Shown one piece after another: positions 35,729 through 46,527 of a stretch of DNA of 54,719 bases. A model generated the notes under the pieces. The model was given only the letters and a program-made list of their open reading frames with translations, ran no database searches and was not told where the DNA came from. Numbering within the stretch: position 1 is the stretch's first letter; each line of letters opens with the position of its first letter. This DNA is from an uncultured Pirellulaceae bacterium (GTDB taxonomy: Bacteria; Planctomycetota; Planctomycetia; Pirellulales; Pirellulaceae). The position numbers were made by a program, and so were the translations under genes. The stretch covers positions 1 to 54,719 of the forward strand of contig CALKCC010000101.1 of the NCBI GenBank assembly GCA_938082855.1, read 5' to 3'.

Positions 35729-37837
35729 ATGCGCTTTTCAAATCGCTTCCTGGCCTTTGCGCTACTGGCATTGGCAGCTATAACTTCACAAGCAAAAACG
35801 ACGCAGGGACAGGACAAAGACAACCGTCCAAATATCCTGTTCATTTTTTCCGATGACCACGCCTACCAGGCGATCGGAGCTTACGACAGCAAGGTAAACA
35901 AAACTCCCAACCTTGATCGTATTGCCAATGAGGGGATGCGTTTCGACCGAGCGTTTGTCACCAATTCCATCTGCGGCCCTTCACGTGCTGTCGTGCTAAC
36001 AGGAAAGTATGGCCACCTCAACGGATTCGTCCGTAACGGCAACACGTTTAATGGCAATCAACAAACTGTCTCCAAACTATTACAGTCTGCAGGCTATGAA
36101 ACCGCAGTCATTGGGAAATGGCATCTTAAAAGCACGCCAGTCGGATTCGATTACTATCACGTGTTGATCGGTCAGGGACCCTATTACAATCCACCGATGA
36201 AGACGACCAATGGCCCGGTCAACCATGTAGGCTATACCACCGAAATCATTACCGACGAAACACTCAAGTACCTCAAAGAGCGTCAAGATTCCGACAAGCC
36301 CTTCTTTTTGATGTACCAGCATAAGGCTCCCCATCGAAATTGGCAGCCTGGTCCAAATGAAATCAATAACTACAACAACGAAACCATTCCTGAGCCCATC
36401 ACACTTTTTGATGATTACAAAGGGCGTACGTCAGCGGCCAAAAATCAGGCAATGTCCGTTAAGGAACATTTAACGAAGTACGACCTCAAACTGGATCCAC
36501 CGCGCAACCTAACACCAGAGCAACTCAAAGTCTGGAATGCTGCTTACGAAAAGAAAAACGCTGAATTCGAAAAGCTCAATCTGGAAGGGGATGATCTGAT
36601 TCGATGGAAATACCAGCGATATGTCAAAGACTACCTTCGCTGTATCGACAGTGTGGATAAAAACGTTGGGCGAGTACTGGACTATCTCGAAGAATCGGGA
36701 CTGGATGAAAACACGATCGTGATTTATACCTCCGACCAAGGATGGTATCTGGGTGATCATGGTTGGTATGACAAACGCTGGATGTATGAAGAATCATTCC
36801 GCACACCTTTAATGGTACGCTGGCCCGGAAAAATCAAACCCGGTACGGTCAACACGGATATGGTCATGAACCTCGACTTCGCTCAGACGTTTTTGGATAT
36901 CGCCGGAGCGAAACAACCAGAAGACATGCAGGGTGCCAGCATGAAGCCAATCTTTGAAGGCCAGACTCCTGAAGATTGGCGAAAGAGTGTGTACTACCAC
37001 TACTACGAATTTCCCGGCGCCCACAGTGTTGCCAAACACAACGGAGTACGAACAGAACGCTACAAACTCATCAACTTCTACGAAAACAAAGAGTGGGAGT
37101 TGTTTGACCTCAAGGAAGATCCTAATGAGCTAAACAGTGTTTATGACGACCCGAAATACGCTGAGATCAAAGCCGAACTCGAAGTGGAATTGGAGCGTCT
37201 TCAGGAATACTACAAGGATGATGGGACGGTCGTTAATTTCGGAGCGGAGCGAGCTAAGCAACAACCAAAGCAATTGGTAAGACGCTTCCGATTTGGTGAC
37301 TTCGACAACACCGAGCGATCTCCACATGGAGCAGCCGTCATCACCGATGGTAAGCAGCACATTTTCCTAAACCCAAGCACGAACAAATTCAATCCCGCCT
37401 ATAAGCCAATTACCTTGGGAGGGTTCATTCATCCTACGACCGGTGACGGTGTTATTGCCGCACAGGGTGGGGAAGCGATGGGATATACCATGCGACTCAA
37501 GGATGGGAAGATCCAATTTTCCGTGCGAGCTCAAGGCGAGCTCTTCACCGCCGTCGGCCCCGCTATCAAACTCAACGCCTGGACCCACGTCCTTGCTGTT
37601 TTGGATCGAAATGCGAAACTCGGTTTCTACATCGACGGAAAGAGAATCAAAACAGACATCAAAGCAGCATTTTTACCAAGTGCTCCGGCCGATGGCTTTA
37701 CTTTAGGTTTGGACGGAGGCTCTCTGGTCGATGACTATGGTGCAGCCAATGGCCTACAGGGGAAAATGGCGGACTTCAGACTTTACTGGGGAGTGCTCGA
37801 GTCCGCAGATCTTGAATCGTGGATTCAACCTAAGTAG
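35729..37837 (+). CDS. secreted type I sulfatase with C-terminal LamG domain
   Basis: A 702-residue exported sulfatase. ATG 35729 is chosen over 35696 because AAGGAAG lies just upstream and a signal peptide ([16 protein letters not shown]) follows. NILFIFSDD (Asp42/43) binds Ca2+, and [15 protein letters not shown] holds Cys82 in the CxPSR motif that is converted to formylglycine. [32 protein letters not shown] and [10 protein letters not shown] are typical later motifs. Residues about 530-700 form a concanavalin/LamG-like domain, probably for polysaccharide binding. It desulfates a sulfate ester, likely of an algal or other polysaccharide. The maturase is not in the window. Confidence 0.95.
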   Translation: MRFSNRFLAFALLALAAITSQAKTTQGQDKDNRPNILFIFSDDHAYQAIGAYDSKVNKTPNLDRIANEGMRFDRAFVTNSICGPSRAVVLTGKYGHLNGFVRNGNTFNGNQQTVSKLLQSAGYETAVIGKWHLKSTPVGFDYYHVLIGQGPYYNPPMKTTNGPVNHVGYTTEIITDETLKYLKERQDSDKPFFLMYQHKAPHRNWQPGPNEINNYNNETIPEPITLFDDYKGRTSAAKNQAMSVKEHLTKYDLKLDPPRNLTPEQLKVWNAAYEKKNAEFEKLNLEGDDLIRWKYQRYVKDYLRCIDSVDKNVGRVLDYLEESGLDENTIVIYTSDQGWYLGDHGWYDKRWMYEESFRTPLMVRWPGKIKPGTVNTDMVMNLDFAQTFLDIAGAKQPEDMQGASMKPIFEGQTPEDWRKSVYYHYYEFPGAHSVAKHNGVRTERYKLINFYENKEWELFDLKEDPNELNSVYDDPKYAEIKAELEVELERLQEYYKDDGTVVNFGAERAKQQPKQLVRRFRFGDFDNTERSPHGAAVITDGKQHIFLNPSTNKFNPAYKPITLGGFIHPTTGDGVIAAQGGEAMGYTMRLKDGKIQFSVRAQGELFTAVGPAIKLNAWTHVLAVLDRNAKLGFYIDGKRIKTDIKAAFLPSAPADGFTLGLDGGSLVDDYGAANGLQGKMADFRLYWGVLESADLESWIQPK

Positions 37838-37892
37838 CTAACGCAACCATTAAATTAAACATTCGGTAGATCCAACAATCGGGAACAACACC

Positions 37893-38831
37893 ATGAATCT
37901 CAACCGACGACAGGTCATACAGGCTTCCGCCGCTTCACTTGCGACTGCAGGAACGTTACAGGCGACGACTGTTTCAACTGCTGAGAAAATCGAGAAGCCC
38001 TTTGGCTACTGCTTCAACACAAGTTGTGTCCGCGGACAAAAACTCACTCTCGACAAACAAGTAGACCTGGTTATCCAAGCTGGTTACGAAGGAATCGAAC
38101 CTTGGATTCGTGACATGCAAGCCTATCAGGAAAGCGGAGGCAGCATAAAAGATCTAGGTAAAAAACTTGCCGACAATAATGTGCAGGTAGTCAGCGCCAT
38201 CGGTTTCGCTCGTTGGATTGTGAATGACGATAAGGAACGTGCTGCTGGACTTGAAACCGCCAAAAAGGACATGGCGTTGCTGAAGGAGATGGGAGGAGTA
38301 AGAATTGCCGCTCCACCAGTAGGAGCCACGGATATTGAAAACTTCGACCTCTTTGCTGCTGCCAGCCGCTATTACGATTTATGCGAAGTGGGTCGAAATG
38401 CAGGAATTACTCCTCAGCTCGAATTATGGGGTTTCTCCAAAACGCTTAGCCGCTTAGGCGAACTCGCCTTCGTAGCCGCAGAAGCCGGACACCCTGATGC
38501 CTGTATCCTGCCAGATATTTATCACATCTATAAAGGCGGGTCTTCCTTCGAAGGACTTAAAATGCTCAACGGACAACACATTCACTGTTTCCACGTGAAT
38601 GACTATCCCGCAGAGCCACCTCGCAAGACGATTGCCGATAAGGACCGAGTCCATGTCGGAGATGGTGTTGCGCCTGTGTCTAAGATTCTACAAATGGTCT
38701 ATCAAGCTGGATGCCGAGGCATGTTATCGCTTGAGCTGTTCAATCCTGAATACTGGAAACAGGATGCCATGACCGTTGCCACGGAAGGACTCGCCAAAGT
38801 GAAAGCGGCCGTCGCCAAAGCATTTGGCTAA
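37893..38831 (+). CDS. exported sugar phosphate isomerase/epimerase-like TIM barrel
   Basis: A 312-residue xylose-isomerase-like protein with a Tat-like signal (NRRQVIQASAASLATAGTLQA). GYCFNTSCVRGQKLTLDKQ begins the barrel; GYEGIEPWIRDMQAY carries an acidic metal-type residue; QLELWGFSK, CILPDIYHIYKGGS and IHCFHVNDYPAEPPR are successive metal/strand motifs; VHVGDGVAPVSKIL and GMLSLELFNPEYW close it. Probably acts in the periplasm on a sugar released by the enzymes around it. It starts 55 nt after the sulfatase and 14 nt before the SGNH gene. Confidence 0.88.
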   Translation: MNLNRRQVIQASAASLATAGTLQATTVSTAEKIEKPFGYCFNTSCVRGQKLTLDKQVDLVIQAGYEGIEPWIRDMQAYQESGGSIKDLGKKLADNNVQVVSAIGFARWIVNDDKERAAGLETAKKDMALLKEMGGVRIAAPPVGATDIENFDLFAAASRYYDLCEVGRNAGITPQLELWGFSKTLSRLGELAFVAAEAGHPDACILPDIYHIYKGGSSFEGLKMLNGQHIHCFHVNDYPAEPPRKTIADKDRVHVGDGVAPVSKILQMVYQAGCRGMLSLELFNPEYWKQDAMTVATEGLAKVKAAVAKAFG

Positions 38832-38845
38832 ACCAATAAGGCAGA

Positions 38846-40690
38846 ATGGTCATGAAACAATCCGCTCGGAGCAAGAAGAAGATCCTCTTCCCATTGCTGG
38901 CCATCAGTGTCGGATTGCTACCTTTTGTGACTTTGGAAATTATCTTCCGCCTGTTCGACATCGCCAATCCAACCGAAGTAGTCGATACCTCATCAGGTTT
39001 CTCAGGTCATCAACCGCTGTTTTCCCTGGGAGCGGACGGAGCCGACTACAGTACCACCCGTAACAGGGCCTTGTACTTTGGAGATCAATCATTCGCTGCC
39101 TCCAAAGCGGATGATACTTACCGCATGTTTTTCTTGGGTGGGTCCACCGTCCGTGGCCGCCCCTACGCTGTTGATTCTGCGTTTGCTAAATGGGTCGAGA
39201 TCGAGCTAAATCAACGTAGCACAAAGACAACGTATGAATCGATTAATTGCGGAGGGCTCTCTTATGCCAGCTTTCGCTTGACGCATATCAATCGGGAAGT
39301 GCTGGACTACGATCCAGACCTTGTCGTCATTGCCACCGGACATAATGAATTCTTAGAAAATCGCACCTTTGAAAAGCAAAGCTCTCAGGCAGAAGTACGC
39401 AGTGCTTTGGAATCTCTGCGACTGGTTGTGTGGTTACGCTCGATGATCGGTCAGGATGTCGAGTCCTTTAAGGACTCATCGCAGGATACACTACCCGAGA
39501 ACGTCACGGCACGTCTCGACTCGGAAAGTGGATACGCTTCCTATCATTGGGATCCAGAATGGGTGGCCGCCATTACTGCTCAATACGAATCCTCATTGGA
39601 AGCAATGATCCAGCAGTGCCAGCAAGCCGATATCGACATCGTACTAGTCTGCCTTGGTTCCAATCTACGAGATTGCCCGCCCTTTAAATCCGAGTTCAAC
39701 GAGCAGGTCGCTCCAGAAGCACAGCAACGCTTCTTAGATTTGTTTGAGCAAGCGACTCTATTAGCCAATCAACCTCACCAGGCACTGAAACACTATCAAA
39801 GTTGCCTGGAAATTACCGATCAATATGCATTACTCCATTACCGGATGGCTCGGGCTTACGAGCAGATTGGTGAACCTGAGACTGCCAAAGAACATTACTT
39901 ACTCGCCAAAGATACCGATCTCTGTCCGCTTCGACTGACCGAAACGATGGACAACATCCAACGGGCCTTAGCAAAGAAGCATGACGTCCCATTGGTAGAT
40001 GCCCGAGCGGCAATAGAAAGTTCCAGTGCCGGAAATATTCCTGGCTACGAAATGTATGTGGACCACGTGCATCCAACATTGCACGGTCATCAAGTGATTG
40101 CCGGAGCAATCGTTGATGAGCTAATCACGCAAGACATCGTACTACCGGACCTGGAACTCGATGTCCAGCAATACCAGCAGTTGTACGGTCAGCACATTCA
40201 GTCCTTACCTCTGGCGTTCTTTGCAAATGGAGCACGGAGAGTCGGTTGGCTTGAAAACTGGGCACGACGTGATCTCTTAGCTAAAGAACTTGAGCCGTTC
40301 GATTTACGAGGCGAATTGGCAGTGGTGCACCGCCACCTAGGATTTGATGAAACCGAACACGCTATCCAGGAACTAAATAAAATTGCCGACAAATACGAAA
40401 GTATCACTGAGCCGACGTTACAGCTTGCACTCACCTTTCAATCCCATGGCCGATACCAACCCGCTCGTTCCGTGCTGGAATGGCTACTCGAATATGAAAC
40501 TGAAGCGAATCTGTTACAAGAAATTCAGTACGCCCGGATGATCAATGCGGAATCCATGGGAGACCGGGGGGTTGCCATTCTGATTTATGACAACTTCTTT
40601 GAACGGTTACCTTTTGAGGTGGAAGCGAATCAATCCTGGCGCCGGTTCGTGCCAGACATCTGGGAACGAGTCCGACTCGAAGACTTATAA
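38846..40690 (+). CDS. SGNH/GDSL-type hydrolase with inserted TPR segment
   Basis: A 614-residue membrane-anchored protein. Residues about 13-35 form a signal anchor (ILFPLLAISVGLLPFVTLE). Block I of the SGNH fold is FFLGGSTVRG (Ser100), block III VIATGHNEFLENR (about 161-173), and block V YVDHVHPTLHGH (Asp406, His409). Between blocks III and V lies a TPR-like insertion (about 304-355, HYRMARAYEQIGEPETAKEH), and TPR-like helices continue after block V. It could be an esterase/acetylesterase that removes acyl groups from a polysaccharide. ATG 38852 is an alternative start. It lies 13 nt before the FAD oxidase gene. Confidence 0.83.
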   Translation: MVMKQSARSKKKILFPLLAISVGLLPFVTLEIIFRLFDIANPTEVVDTSSGFSGHQPLFSLGADGADYSTTRNRALYFGDQSFAASKADDTYRMFFLGGSTVRGRPYAVDSAFAKWVEIELNQRSTKTTYESINCGGLSYASFRLTHINREVLDYDPDLVVIATGHNEFLENRTFEKQSSQAEVRSALESLRLVVWLRSMIGQDVESFKDSSQDTLPENVTARLDSESGYASYHWDPEWVAAITAQYESSLEAMIQQCQQADIDIVLVCLGSNLRDCPPFKSEFNEQVAPEAQQRFLDLFEQATLLANQPHQALKHYQSCLEITDQYALLHYRMARAYEQIGEPETAKEHYLLAKDTDLCPLRLTETMDNIQRALAKKHDVPLVDARAAIESSSAGNIPGYEMYVDHVHPTLHGHQVIAGAIVDELITQDIVLPDLELDVQQYQQLYGQHIQSLPLAFFANGARRVGWLENWARRDLLAKELEPFDLRGELAVVHRHLGFDETEHAIQELNKIADKYESITEPTLQLALTFQSHGRYQPARSVLEWLLEYETEANLLQEIQYARMINAESMGDRGVAILIYDNFFERLPFEVEANQSWRRFVPDIWERVRLEDL

Positions 40691-40703
40691 GACGAGTGGA
40701 AAC

Positions 40704-42095
40704 ATGAGCACACAACATTCTTATAACGACGTTGAAATTATCCTGCCTGCTTTACGGCAGTTGCTTGGTGACCGACTGAGTCTGGATCAGGATATCCTCG
40801 ACGACCATGGGCATGATGTTTCCCGACATTCTACTCAAGCACCCCAAGCTGTTGCTTTTCCTAAGAGTACACAGGAAGTCTCTGAAATCGTTCGGCTCTG
40901 TAACCAGCATCGCGTGCCAGTCATCCCCTTTGGTACAGGAACGGCCGTCGAAGGCGGCGTCGTTGCTTTATACGGTGGCGTTTCAATTGATCTGACACAA
41001 ATGAATCAAGTGCTTGCCATCAACGTCACCGATGCGGATGCCACCGTACAAGCAGGCGTCACTCGCTATCAACTCAATGCAGCTTTACAAGAACAATCAA
41101 CCGGGCTGTTGTTTACGGTGGACCCCGGAGCAGATGCCTCCATTGGCGGGATGGCAGCCACTCGTGCCTCCGGCAGTTCGGCCGTCCGATACGGAACCAT
41201 GCGAGACAACACATTAGCTCTGACCGTCGTGCTTGCCGACGGGGAAATCATAAAAACGGGCGGACGGGCTCGCAAGTCGTCCGCCGGCTACGATCTGACT
41301 CACTTGATGGTTGGCAGTGAAGGAACACTCGGCGTTATTACAGAAGTCACAGTAAAGCTCTATCCTCAACCTGAGCAGGTGTCTTCGGCAATCTGCCCGT
41401 TTGAGACGATTGAAAGTGCCGTCGAGGCTGTATTGGAAATTCTTGCCAGCGGAATTCCCGTCGCTCGAATCGAATTATTGGATGATGTCCAGATCGAGGC
41501 CGTCAATCAGTACAGTGGCCTGAACAACGCTCTCAAGCCTACCATCTTTTTTGAATTCCACGGTTCCCCTAATCATGTCGCTGAACAAACAACCCGAGCT
41601 AAGGAGATTTCAGCCCGTCATGGTGGTGACAAATTTCAATGGGCCGTCGACCAACAGCAACGCGATCGGCTATGGCAGGCAAGGTATGACTCATTCCATG
41701 CTGTCATGGCCTTAAGAGACAATGCTGTTGGCTATGTCACAGATGTTTGTGTGCCAATTTCTCAATTGGCCAGTTGTTTTTTAAAGGCTAAGGAAATCGT
41801 CAAAGAGGCCTCCTTACCGGCACCTGTGTTCGGCCATGTTGGCGATGGGAATTTTCACGTCGTCTTTCCACTCGATCCCGACAATCCTGCTGAACTAGAG
41901 GAGGTCACGACGTACCATCAGCAACTGATTGACATGGCATTGGCTGCTGGTGGAACATGTACCGGTGAGCATGGTATCGGATTAGGAAAGCGTCATGCGT
42001 TGGAGCAGGAACATGGAAATGCAGTCAACACGATGCGTCAAATCAAACAAGCCCTAGACCCCTTCCACATCATGAACCCCGGAAAAGTTGTGTAA
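40704..42095 (+). CDS. FAD-binding oxidase (glycolate oxidase/D-lactate dehydrogenase type)
   Basis: A 463-residue GlcD-like flavoprotein. ATG 40704 (MSTQHSYNDVE) is chosen; the longer upstream frame overlaps the end of the SGNH gene and adds residues foreign to the family. VPVIPFGTGTAVEGGV is the FAD pyrophosphate loop, DPGADASIGGMAATRASGSSAVRYG the flavin-contacting segment, and HVGDGNFHVVFPLDP with CTGEHGIGLGKRHALEQEHG the C-terminal catalytic region. No signal peptide; cytosolic or membrane-peripheral. It probably oxidises D-lactate, glycolate or a similar 2-hydroxy acid. Iron-sulfur partner genes (GlcE/F) are not adjacent. Confidence 0.94.
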   Translation: MSTQHSYNDVEIILPALRQLLGDRLSLDQDILDDHGHDVSRHSTQAPQAVAFPKSTQEVSEIVRLCNQHRVPVIPFGTGTAVEGGVVALYGGVSIDLTQMNQVLAINVTDADATVQAGVTRYQLNAALQEQSTGLLFTVDPGADASIGGMAATRASGSSAVRYGTMRDNTLALTVVLADGEIIKTGGRARKSSAGYDLTHLMVGSEGTLGVITEVTVKLYPQPEQVSSAICPFETIESAVEAVLEILASGIPVARIELLDDVQIEAVNQYSGLNNALKPTIFFEFHGSPNHVAEQTTRAKEISARHGGDKFQWAVDQQQRDRLWQARYDSFHAVMALRDNAVGYVTDVCVPISQLASCFLKAKEIVKEASLPAPVFGHVGDGNFHVVFPLDPDNPAELEEVTTYHQQLIDMALAAGGTCTGEHGIGLGKRHALEQEHGNAVNTMRQIKQALDPFHIMNPGKVV

Positions 42096-42185
42096 AATAG
42101 GACTCTTCCAATTTATCTCAAACCCTCATAACAACTGGCTGGTCATTCCAAACTCATAAAGCCCGTTGTCCTTGGATTAAACACT

Positions 42186-44204
42186 ATGAAACTACATGCC
42201 CTTTTGCTCGTTGCCATCTCTTTGCTCAGTAACGTAACCCTTGCGGACGGAGAAGGAGATAACAATCCTGAAGCTGTTCGACAAGTCCCTCGCGTTGGTG
42301 TTCAGGTTTCAGAAGAAGATCGCTCTCAGCTCAAAAAAGGTCTTGCCGAACTTGCCGACTTGATGGACCAGATCAAATCCAGTGAATCTGATTTTGGATT
42401 GTTCTACTTGCCGGATGTGGAAATCTACCACCGGGCAGTAAAGGATAATCTGGAGCATCAAGAGTTCTTTAGCGACAAGGATATTGCCAAAGCACACACC
42501 GCTCTGGCCAGCGGCAAAACCAGAGCCCAGCAGCTGCTTAATGGCGAAGCTCCCTGGCTAAGCCAAACAGGTTTAGTCGTTCGGGGATTCCGCAGTGAAC
42601 TGGATGGCTCCGCCCAGCCTTACGGATTAGTCATTCCGTCTAATTACCGAGCAGGAGGCGACTCGTCCGTGCGACTCGACATTTGGTTCCACGGCCGAGG
42701 CGAAACACTCAGTGAAACAAACTTCATTGATAAGCAATCCAAAGTGGTCGGTTACTATGCTCCTCAAAATACGATCGTGCTTCACCCGTACGGTCGATAT
42801 AGCAATGCCTTCAAATTCGCCGGCGAAATTGATGTACTGGAAGCACTCGAGCATGTGAAAGCGAATTATCGCATTAACAATGACCTCGTCAGTGTCCGTG
42901 GATTCTCGATGGGAGGAGCCGGTTGTTGGCAATTTGCACAGCTGTATGCCGACCGTTGGTTTGCTGCAAACCCAGGTGCCGGGTTCTCAGAAACGCCCGA
43001 ATTCCTAAAGTCATTCCAAAAGGAAACACTGACCCCATACTGGTGGGAAGAAAAGCTATGGCGTTGGTACGACACCGATGACAATGCAGTTAATCTGGCC
43101 CATGTTCCATTGATCGCTTACAGCGGTGAAGACGACATCCAAAAGCAAGCCGCCGATGTCATGGAAGCAGCATTAGCGAAAGAAGGAATTGATTTAGTCC
43201 ATATTATCGGTCCCAAAACCGGCCATCGAATTCACCCTGATTCTCAGAAGATCATTGAGAGTAAAATGGCCAGTCTGGCACGCGTGGGCAATGACAAGCT
43301 TCCGTTGACCATCAACAAAGTCACTCACACATTGAAATACAATCGTCAGTATTGGCTTACGATTACCGGTATGGCTGAACATTGGGAACCTGCTCGCGTA
43401 AGGGCTGAGATTAGAGGTAACCAGATTGAAATCACTGCCACCGATGTAACCGGCTTGAAATTTGATATGGGAGCTGGTTTGGCGCCGTTCAACGGTATGC
43501 AGGAAGTCTCCATCGAAATCAACAAGCAGACGATCGCGGCCCCCAAAGCTAAGTCCGATCGCAGCTGGCAATTTGAAATTCATCTCGCCGATGGCAAATG
43601 GCAAGCCGGCCCTCTTCCTGAGGACGGGTTACAAAAACAACATGGCTTACAGGGTCCAATCGATGATGCCTTCCTAAGCAGTTTTCTAATGGTGACGCCA
43701 ACCGGTAAACCTATCAATGAGGCCATTGGCAACTGGACTGCAAGCGAACAGGCACGAGCGATCAAACACTGGCGTCAGCACTTTCGCGGGCATGCTCGCG
43801 TAAAAACCGACACAGAGATTTCAGAAGCTGACATCGCGAATCATAACTTGATTCTTTGGGGTGACTTCTCGTCCAACAAAGTCATTGGGGCAATCCTAGC
43901 CCGACTACCACTGAATTGGTCAGCTCAGGGAGTTTCCATTGGCGAAACAGTATTCGACGCCAAAAGCCATGCACCGATCCTCATTTATCCCAATCCGCTT
44001 AATCCGGAAAAATACATCGTGATTAACAGCGGGTTTACTTATCGCGAATATGCTTATTTAAACAATGCACGACAGGTTCCTATGCTTCCGGACTGGGCAA
44101 TCGTTGACGTAGTCAACAAGCCTAAGCCCAACGATTCCATTTACCGATTCCCCGGAATCCCCAAGGATGCCAATTTCTTTGATGAAAACTGGAACGTTAA
44201 ATAA
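42186..44204 (+). CDS. secreted alpha/beta hydrolase (esterase/peptidase-like)
   Basis: A 672-residue secreted protein. A signal peptide (residues 1-20) and a helical region of about 100 residues precede an alpha/beta hydrolase core. SVRLDIWFHGRGE has the oxyanion strand; VSVRGFSMGGAGCW has the nucleophile in GxSxG (Ser241); AYSGEDDIQKQA may carry the acid; GPKTGHRIHPDS the His (near residue 350). The C-terminal 300 residues are beta-rich and include a segment like the non-catalytic domain of secreted prolyl-oligopeptidase-type proteins. Substrate unknown. It precedes the DUF1592 gene by 8 nt. Confidence 0.85.
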   Translation: MKLHALLLVAISLLSNVTLADGEGDNNPEAVRQVPRVGVQVSEEDRSQLKKGLAELADLMDQIKSSESDFGLFYLPDVEIYHRAVKDNLEHQEFFSDKDIAKAHTALASGKTRAQQLLNGEAPWLSQTGLVVRGFRSELDGSAQPYGLVIPSNYRAGGDSSVRLDIWFHGRGETLSETNFIDKQSKVVGYYAPQNTIVLHPYGRYSNAFKFAGEIDVLEALEHVKANYRINNDLVSVRGFSMGGAGCWQFAQLYADRWFAANPGAGFSETPEFLKSFQKETLTPYWWEEKLWRWYDTDDNAVNLAHVPLIAYSGEDDIQKQAADVMEAALAKEGIDLVHIIGPKTGHRIHPDSQKIIESKMASLARVGNDKLPLTINKVTHTLKYNRQYWLTITGMAEHWEPARVRAEIRGNQIEITATDVTGLKFDMGAGLAPFNGMQEVSIEINKQTIAAPKAKSDRSWQFEIHLADGKWQAGPLPEDGLQKQHGLQGPIDDAFLSSFLMVTPTGKPINEAIGNWTASEQARAIKHWRQHFRGHARVKTDTEISEADIANHNLILWGDFSSNKVIGAILARLPLNWSAQGVSIGETVFDAKSHAPILIYPNPLNPEKYIVINSGFTYREYAYLNNARQVPMLPDWAIVDVVNKPKPNDSIYRFPGIPKDANFFDENWNVK

Positions 44205-44212
44205 TTTGTCCG

Positions 44213-46525
44213 ATGCTGCATAAATTGAAATTGAACCAACTTGGCCTTCAGGTTTTATTGGCTGCGATCATCGTGAGTCCTCTATGGGCTGCGCCAAAAA
44301 AAGGTGGGACTCAGGATGAGTCAGGTAAACGTATTTACCTGAAGCAATGTGCTCATTGCCATGGAATGCAGGGAGAGGGGGTGGTTGGAGTCAATGAAAA
44401 CCCACTCTACGGCAACAAACGACTCCCTGAGCTCATTCAGGTAATTGACGAAACCATGCCGGAAGACAAGCCAAAGGCATGTCGAGGTGATGACGCTGTC
44501 GCCGTTGGGCGGTACATCTTCGAGACTTTCTATACGCCGGAAGCGCGTGCGAGCCAGAAGCCGCCTCGCATTGAACTCGCGCGGCTCACGAACCGACAGT
44601 ATGTTCAGACCATCCGCGATATCTTCCGGAATTTTCTCGGCCGGCCGGAGCTCGACGAACTGCGAGGTATCAAAGCTCAATACTACAACGGGCGTAATTT
44701 CAGAGATCGGGTTGGGGAAGCCATTGTCGATTCCATCGACTACGATTTTGATCAAGCACTTCCCTTTGACAAACTCACTAAGAAGGAGGAATTCTCCATC
44801 AAATGGGAGGGCTCGATTATTGCCGAGGAAAGTGGGGTTTATGAGTTCATTGTGCAGAGTCCGAATAGTATTCGACTCTACATCAATAACCGAGAAGAAC
44901 GACTGATTGATAAATACGTCGCCACCAACGAACGTGATGCCGAACACAAAGCTACAATCTTCCTGCAAGGGGGCGAGGCTTACTTCTTTAGATTAGAAAC
45001 ATTTCGTTTCAAAGATCCGGCCGCCTCAATGACTCTCTCCTGGGTCCCTCCGGGAGGAACTCGACAGATCATTCCCAAACGGAATTACTCACCGACTTTA
45101 ATCGGCGATAGCATTCTCGTTCAGACTCCCTTTCCACCAGATGACAGTGCCAGCGGCTATGAACGTGGCACGGCCGTTAGTGCTGAATGGGATGAAGCAA
45201 CTACCAATGCTGCAATCGAAGTGGCCGGACAGGTACTGCCTTTGCTAGATCAGATTGCCCGCACGAATAGCAAAGCTGCGGACCGAGTCGAGAAGATTAA
45301 GGCATTTTGCCATGACTTTGTACAGTATGCATTCCGTCGGCCACTGACCGATGAACATAAGACACTTTACGTAGACAGTTTCTTTGATGACGAGTTAGAT
45401 ATCACCGATTCGGTCAAAAGGGTCATTATTTCGACACTCAAGTCGCCGCTGTTTTTATATCCGGAATTAAATCGCAAACCTGATGCGATGGAATCCAACG
45501 GCGTGGATAGCTACTTAATTGCCAGTCGATTGGCACTCGCTCTATGGGACTCCGTGCCTGACACAGCATTACGCAATGCGGCTGACCGTGGTGATTTGCT
45601 CGAACCGGTCAAAGTCGAACAGCAGATTAAGCGAATGCTGAACAATAGCCGAGCTCGCTCAAAAATCGACTACTTTCTACTGCATTGGTTGCAACTCAAT
45701 GAAAAAGGTGAGTTCTCGAAAGACGAGGAACAATACGCCCAATTCAATGAAAGCGTGAAGGCTGATTTACGCGTTTCCTTACGCCAATTTCTGAGCGATG
45801 TGATTTGGAGTGAATCCTCGGACTATCGGCAATTCTTCCATGCACAACAGATCCCGTTTAATCAAAACCTAGCCACCTATTATGGTATCGAGGGTGTGAA
45901 TGGAACTGATTTTGTGCCAGTGTCGCTGGGCGATCATTCCAATCATGGGCTTTTGACGCATCCCTACATGTTGTCCATGCTGGCTTATCGGGATAATAGT
46001 TCTCCGATTCATCGAGGTGTCTTCATTACACGACGCCTACTGGGACGCACGCTCAAGGAGCCGCCGCAGGCAACTGAGTTAGGCAGTGCAGAGTTCCCGG
46101 AGGGGCTAACGATTCGCGAAAAAGTCAGCATGTTAACAGAGCCCACCGCGTGTGCCGGTTGTCATAACATCATTAATCCTTTGGGATTCAGTCTTGAGAA
46201 CTATGACGCGATTGGCCGATATCGGAATCAGGAAGTTGGTAAAGCCATCAATGCTGTAGCCAACTATAATACAGTGGATGGAAACACGATCGAATTGAAC
46301 GGAGTCGCCGGTCTAGCTGACTTGATTGCCAGCAGCCCCCAGGCTCATGGCGCATTTGTGGATCATTTATTCCATCAGGCAATGAAGCAACCAATTAATG
46401 CCTATGGTGATTCATTGCGATCCGAACTAATCACACAATTTCAATCGTCCGAGTTTGATATTCAGCGATTACTCACCAATATCGTACGTGAGGCTGTTTT
46501 GTTTGAACCCGTACAGGAACCATAA
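44213..46525 (+). CDS. DUF1592/DUF1588-type cytochrome c-like protein with PA14 domain
   Basis: A 770-residue secreted protein. A signal peptide is followed by a cytochrome c-like haem site, [12 protein letters not shown] (near residue 46). Then come [17 protein letters not shown] (DUF1587), a PA14-like sugar-binding segment ([19 protein letters not shown], about 195-295), [15 protein letters not shown] (DUF1595), DUF1592, a second CxxCH in [20 protein letters not shown] (DUF1588), and DUF1585 at the end. These planctomycete proteins are thought to be periplasmic redox or polysaccharide-associated proteins. The DUF1552 gene starts 2 nt later, the usual partnership. Confidence 0.95.
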   Translation: MLHKLKLNQLGLQVLLAAIIVSPLWAAPKKGGTQDESGKRIYLKQCAHCHGMQGEGVVGVNENPLYGNKRLPELIQVIDETMPEDKPKACRGDDAVAVGRYIFETFYTPEARASQKPPRIELARLTNRQYVQTIRDIFRNFLGRPELDELRGIKAQYYNGRNFRDRVGEAIVDSIDYDFDQALPFDKLTKKEEFSIKWEGSIIAEESGVYEFIVQSPNSIRLYINNREERLIDKYVATNERDAEHKATIFLQGGEAYFFRLETFRFKDPAASMTLSWVPPGGTRQIIPKRNYSPTLIGDSILVQTPFPPDDSASGYERGTAVSAEWDEATTNAAIEVAGQVLPLLDQIARTNSKAADRVEKIKAFCHDFVQYAFRRPLTDEHKTLYVDSFFDDELDITDSVKRVIISTLKSPLFLYPELNRKPDAMESNGVDSYLIASRLALALWDSVPDTALRNAADRGDLLEPVKVEQQIKRMLNNSRARSKIDYFLLHWLQLNEKGEFSKDEEQYAQFNESVKADLRVSLRQFLSDVIWSESSDYRQFFHAQQIPFNQNLATYYGIEGVNGTDFVPVSLGDHSNHGLLTHPYMLSMLAYRDNSSPIHRGVFITRRLLGRTLKEPPQATELGSAEFPEGLTIREKVSMLTEPTACAGCHNIINPLGFSLENYDAIGRYRNQEVGKAINAVANYNTVDGNTIELNGVAGLADLIASSPQAHGAFVDHLFHQAMKQPINAYGDSLRSELITQFQSSEFDIQRLLTNIVREAVLFEPVQEP

Positions 46526-46527
46526 GC

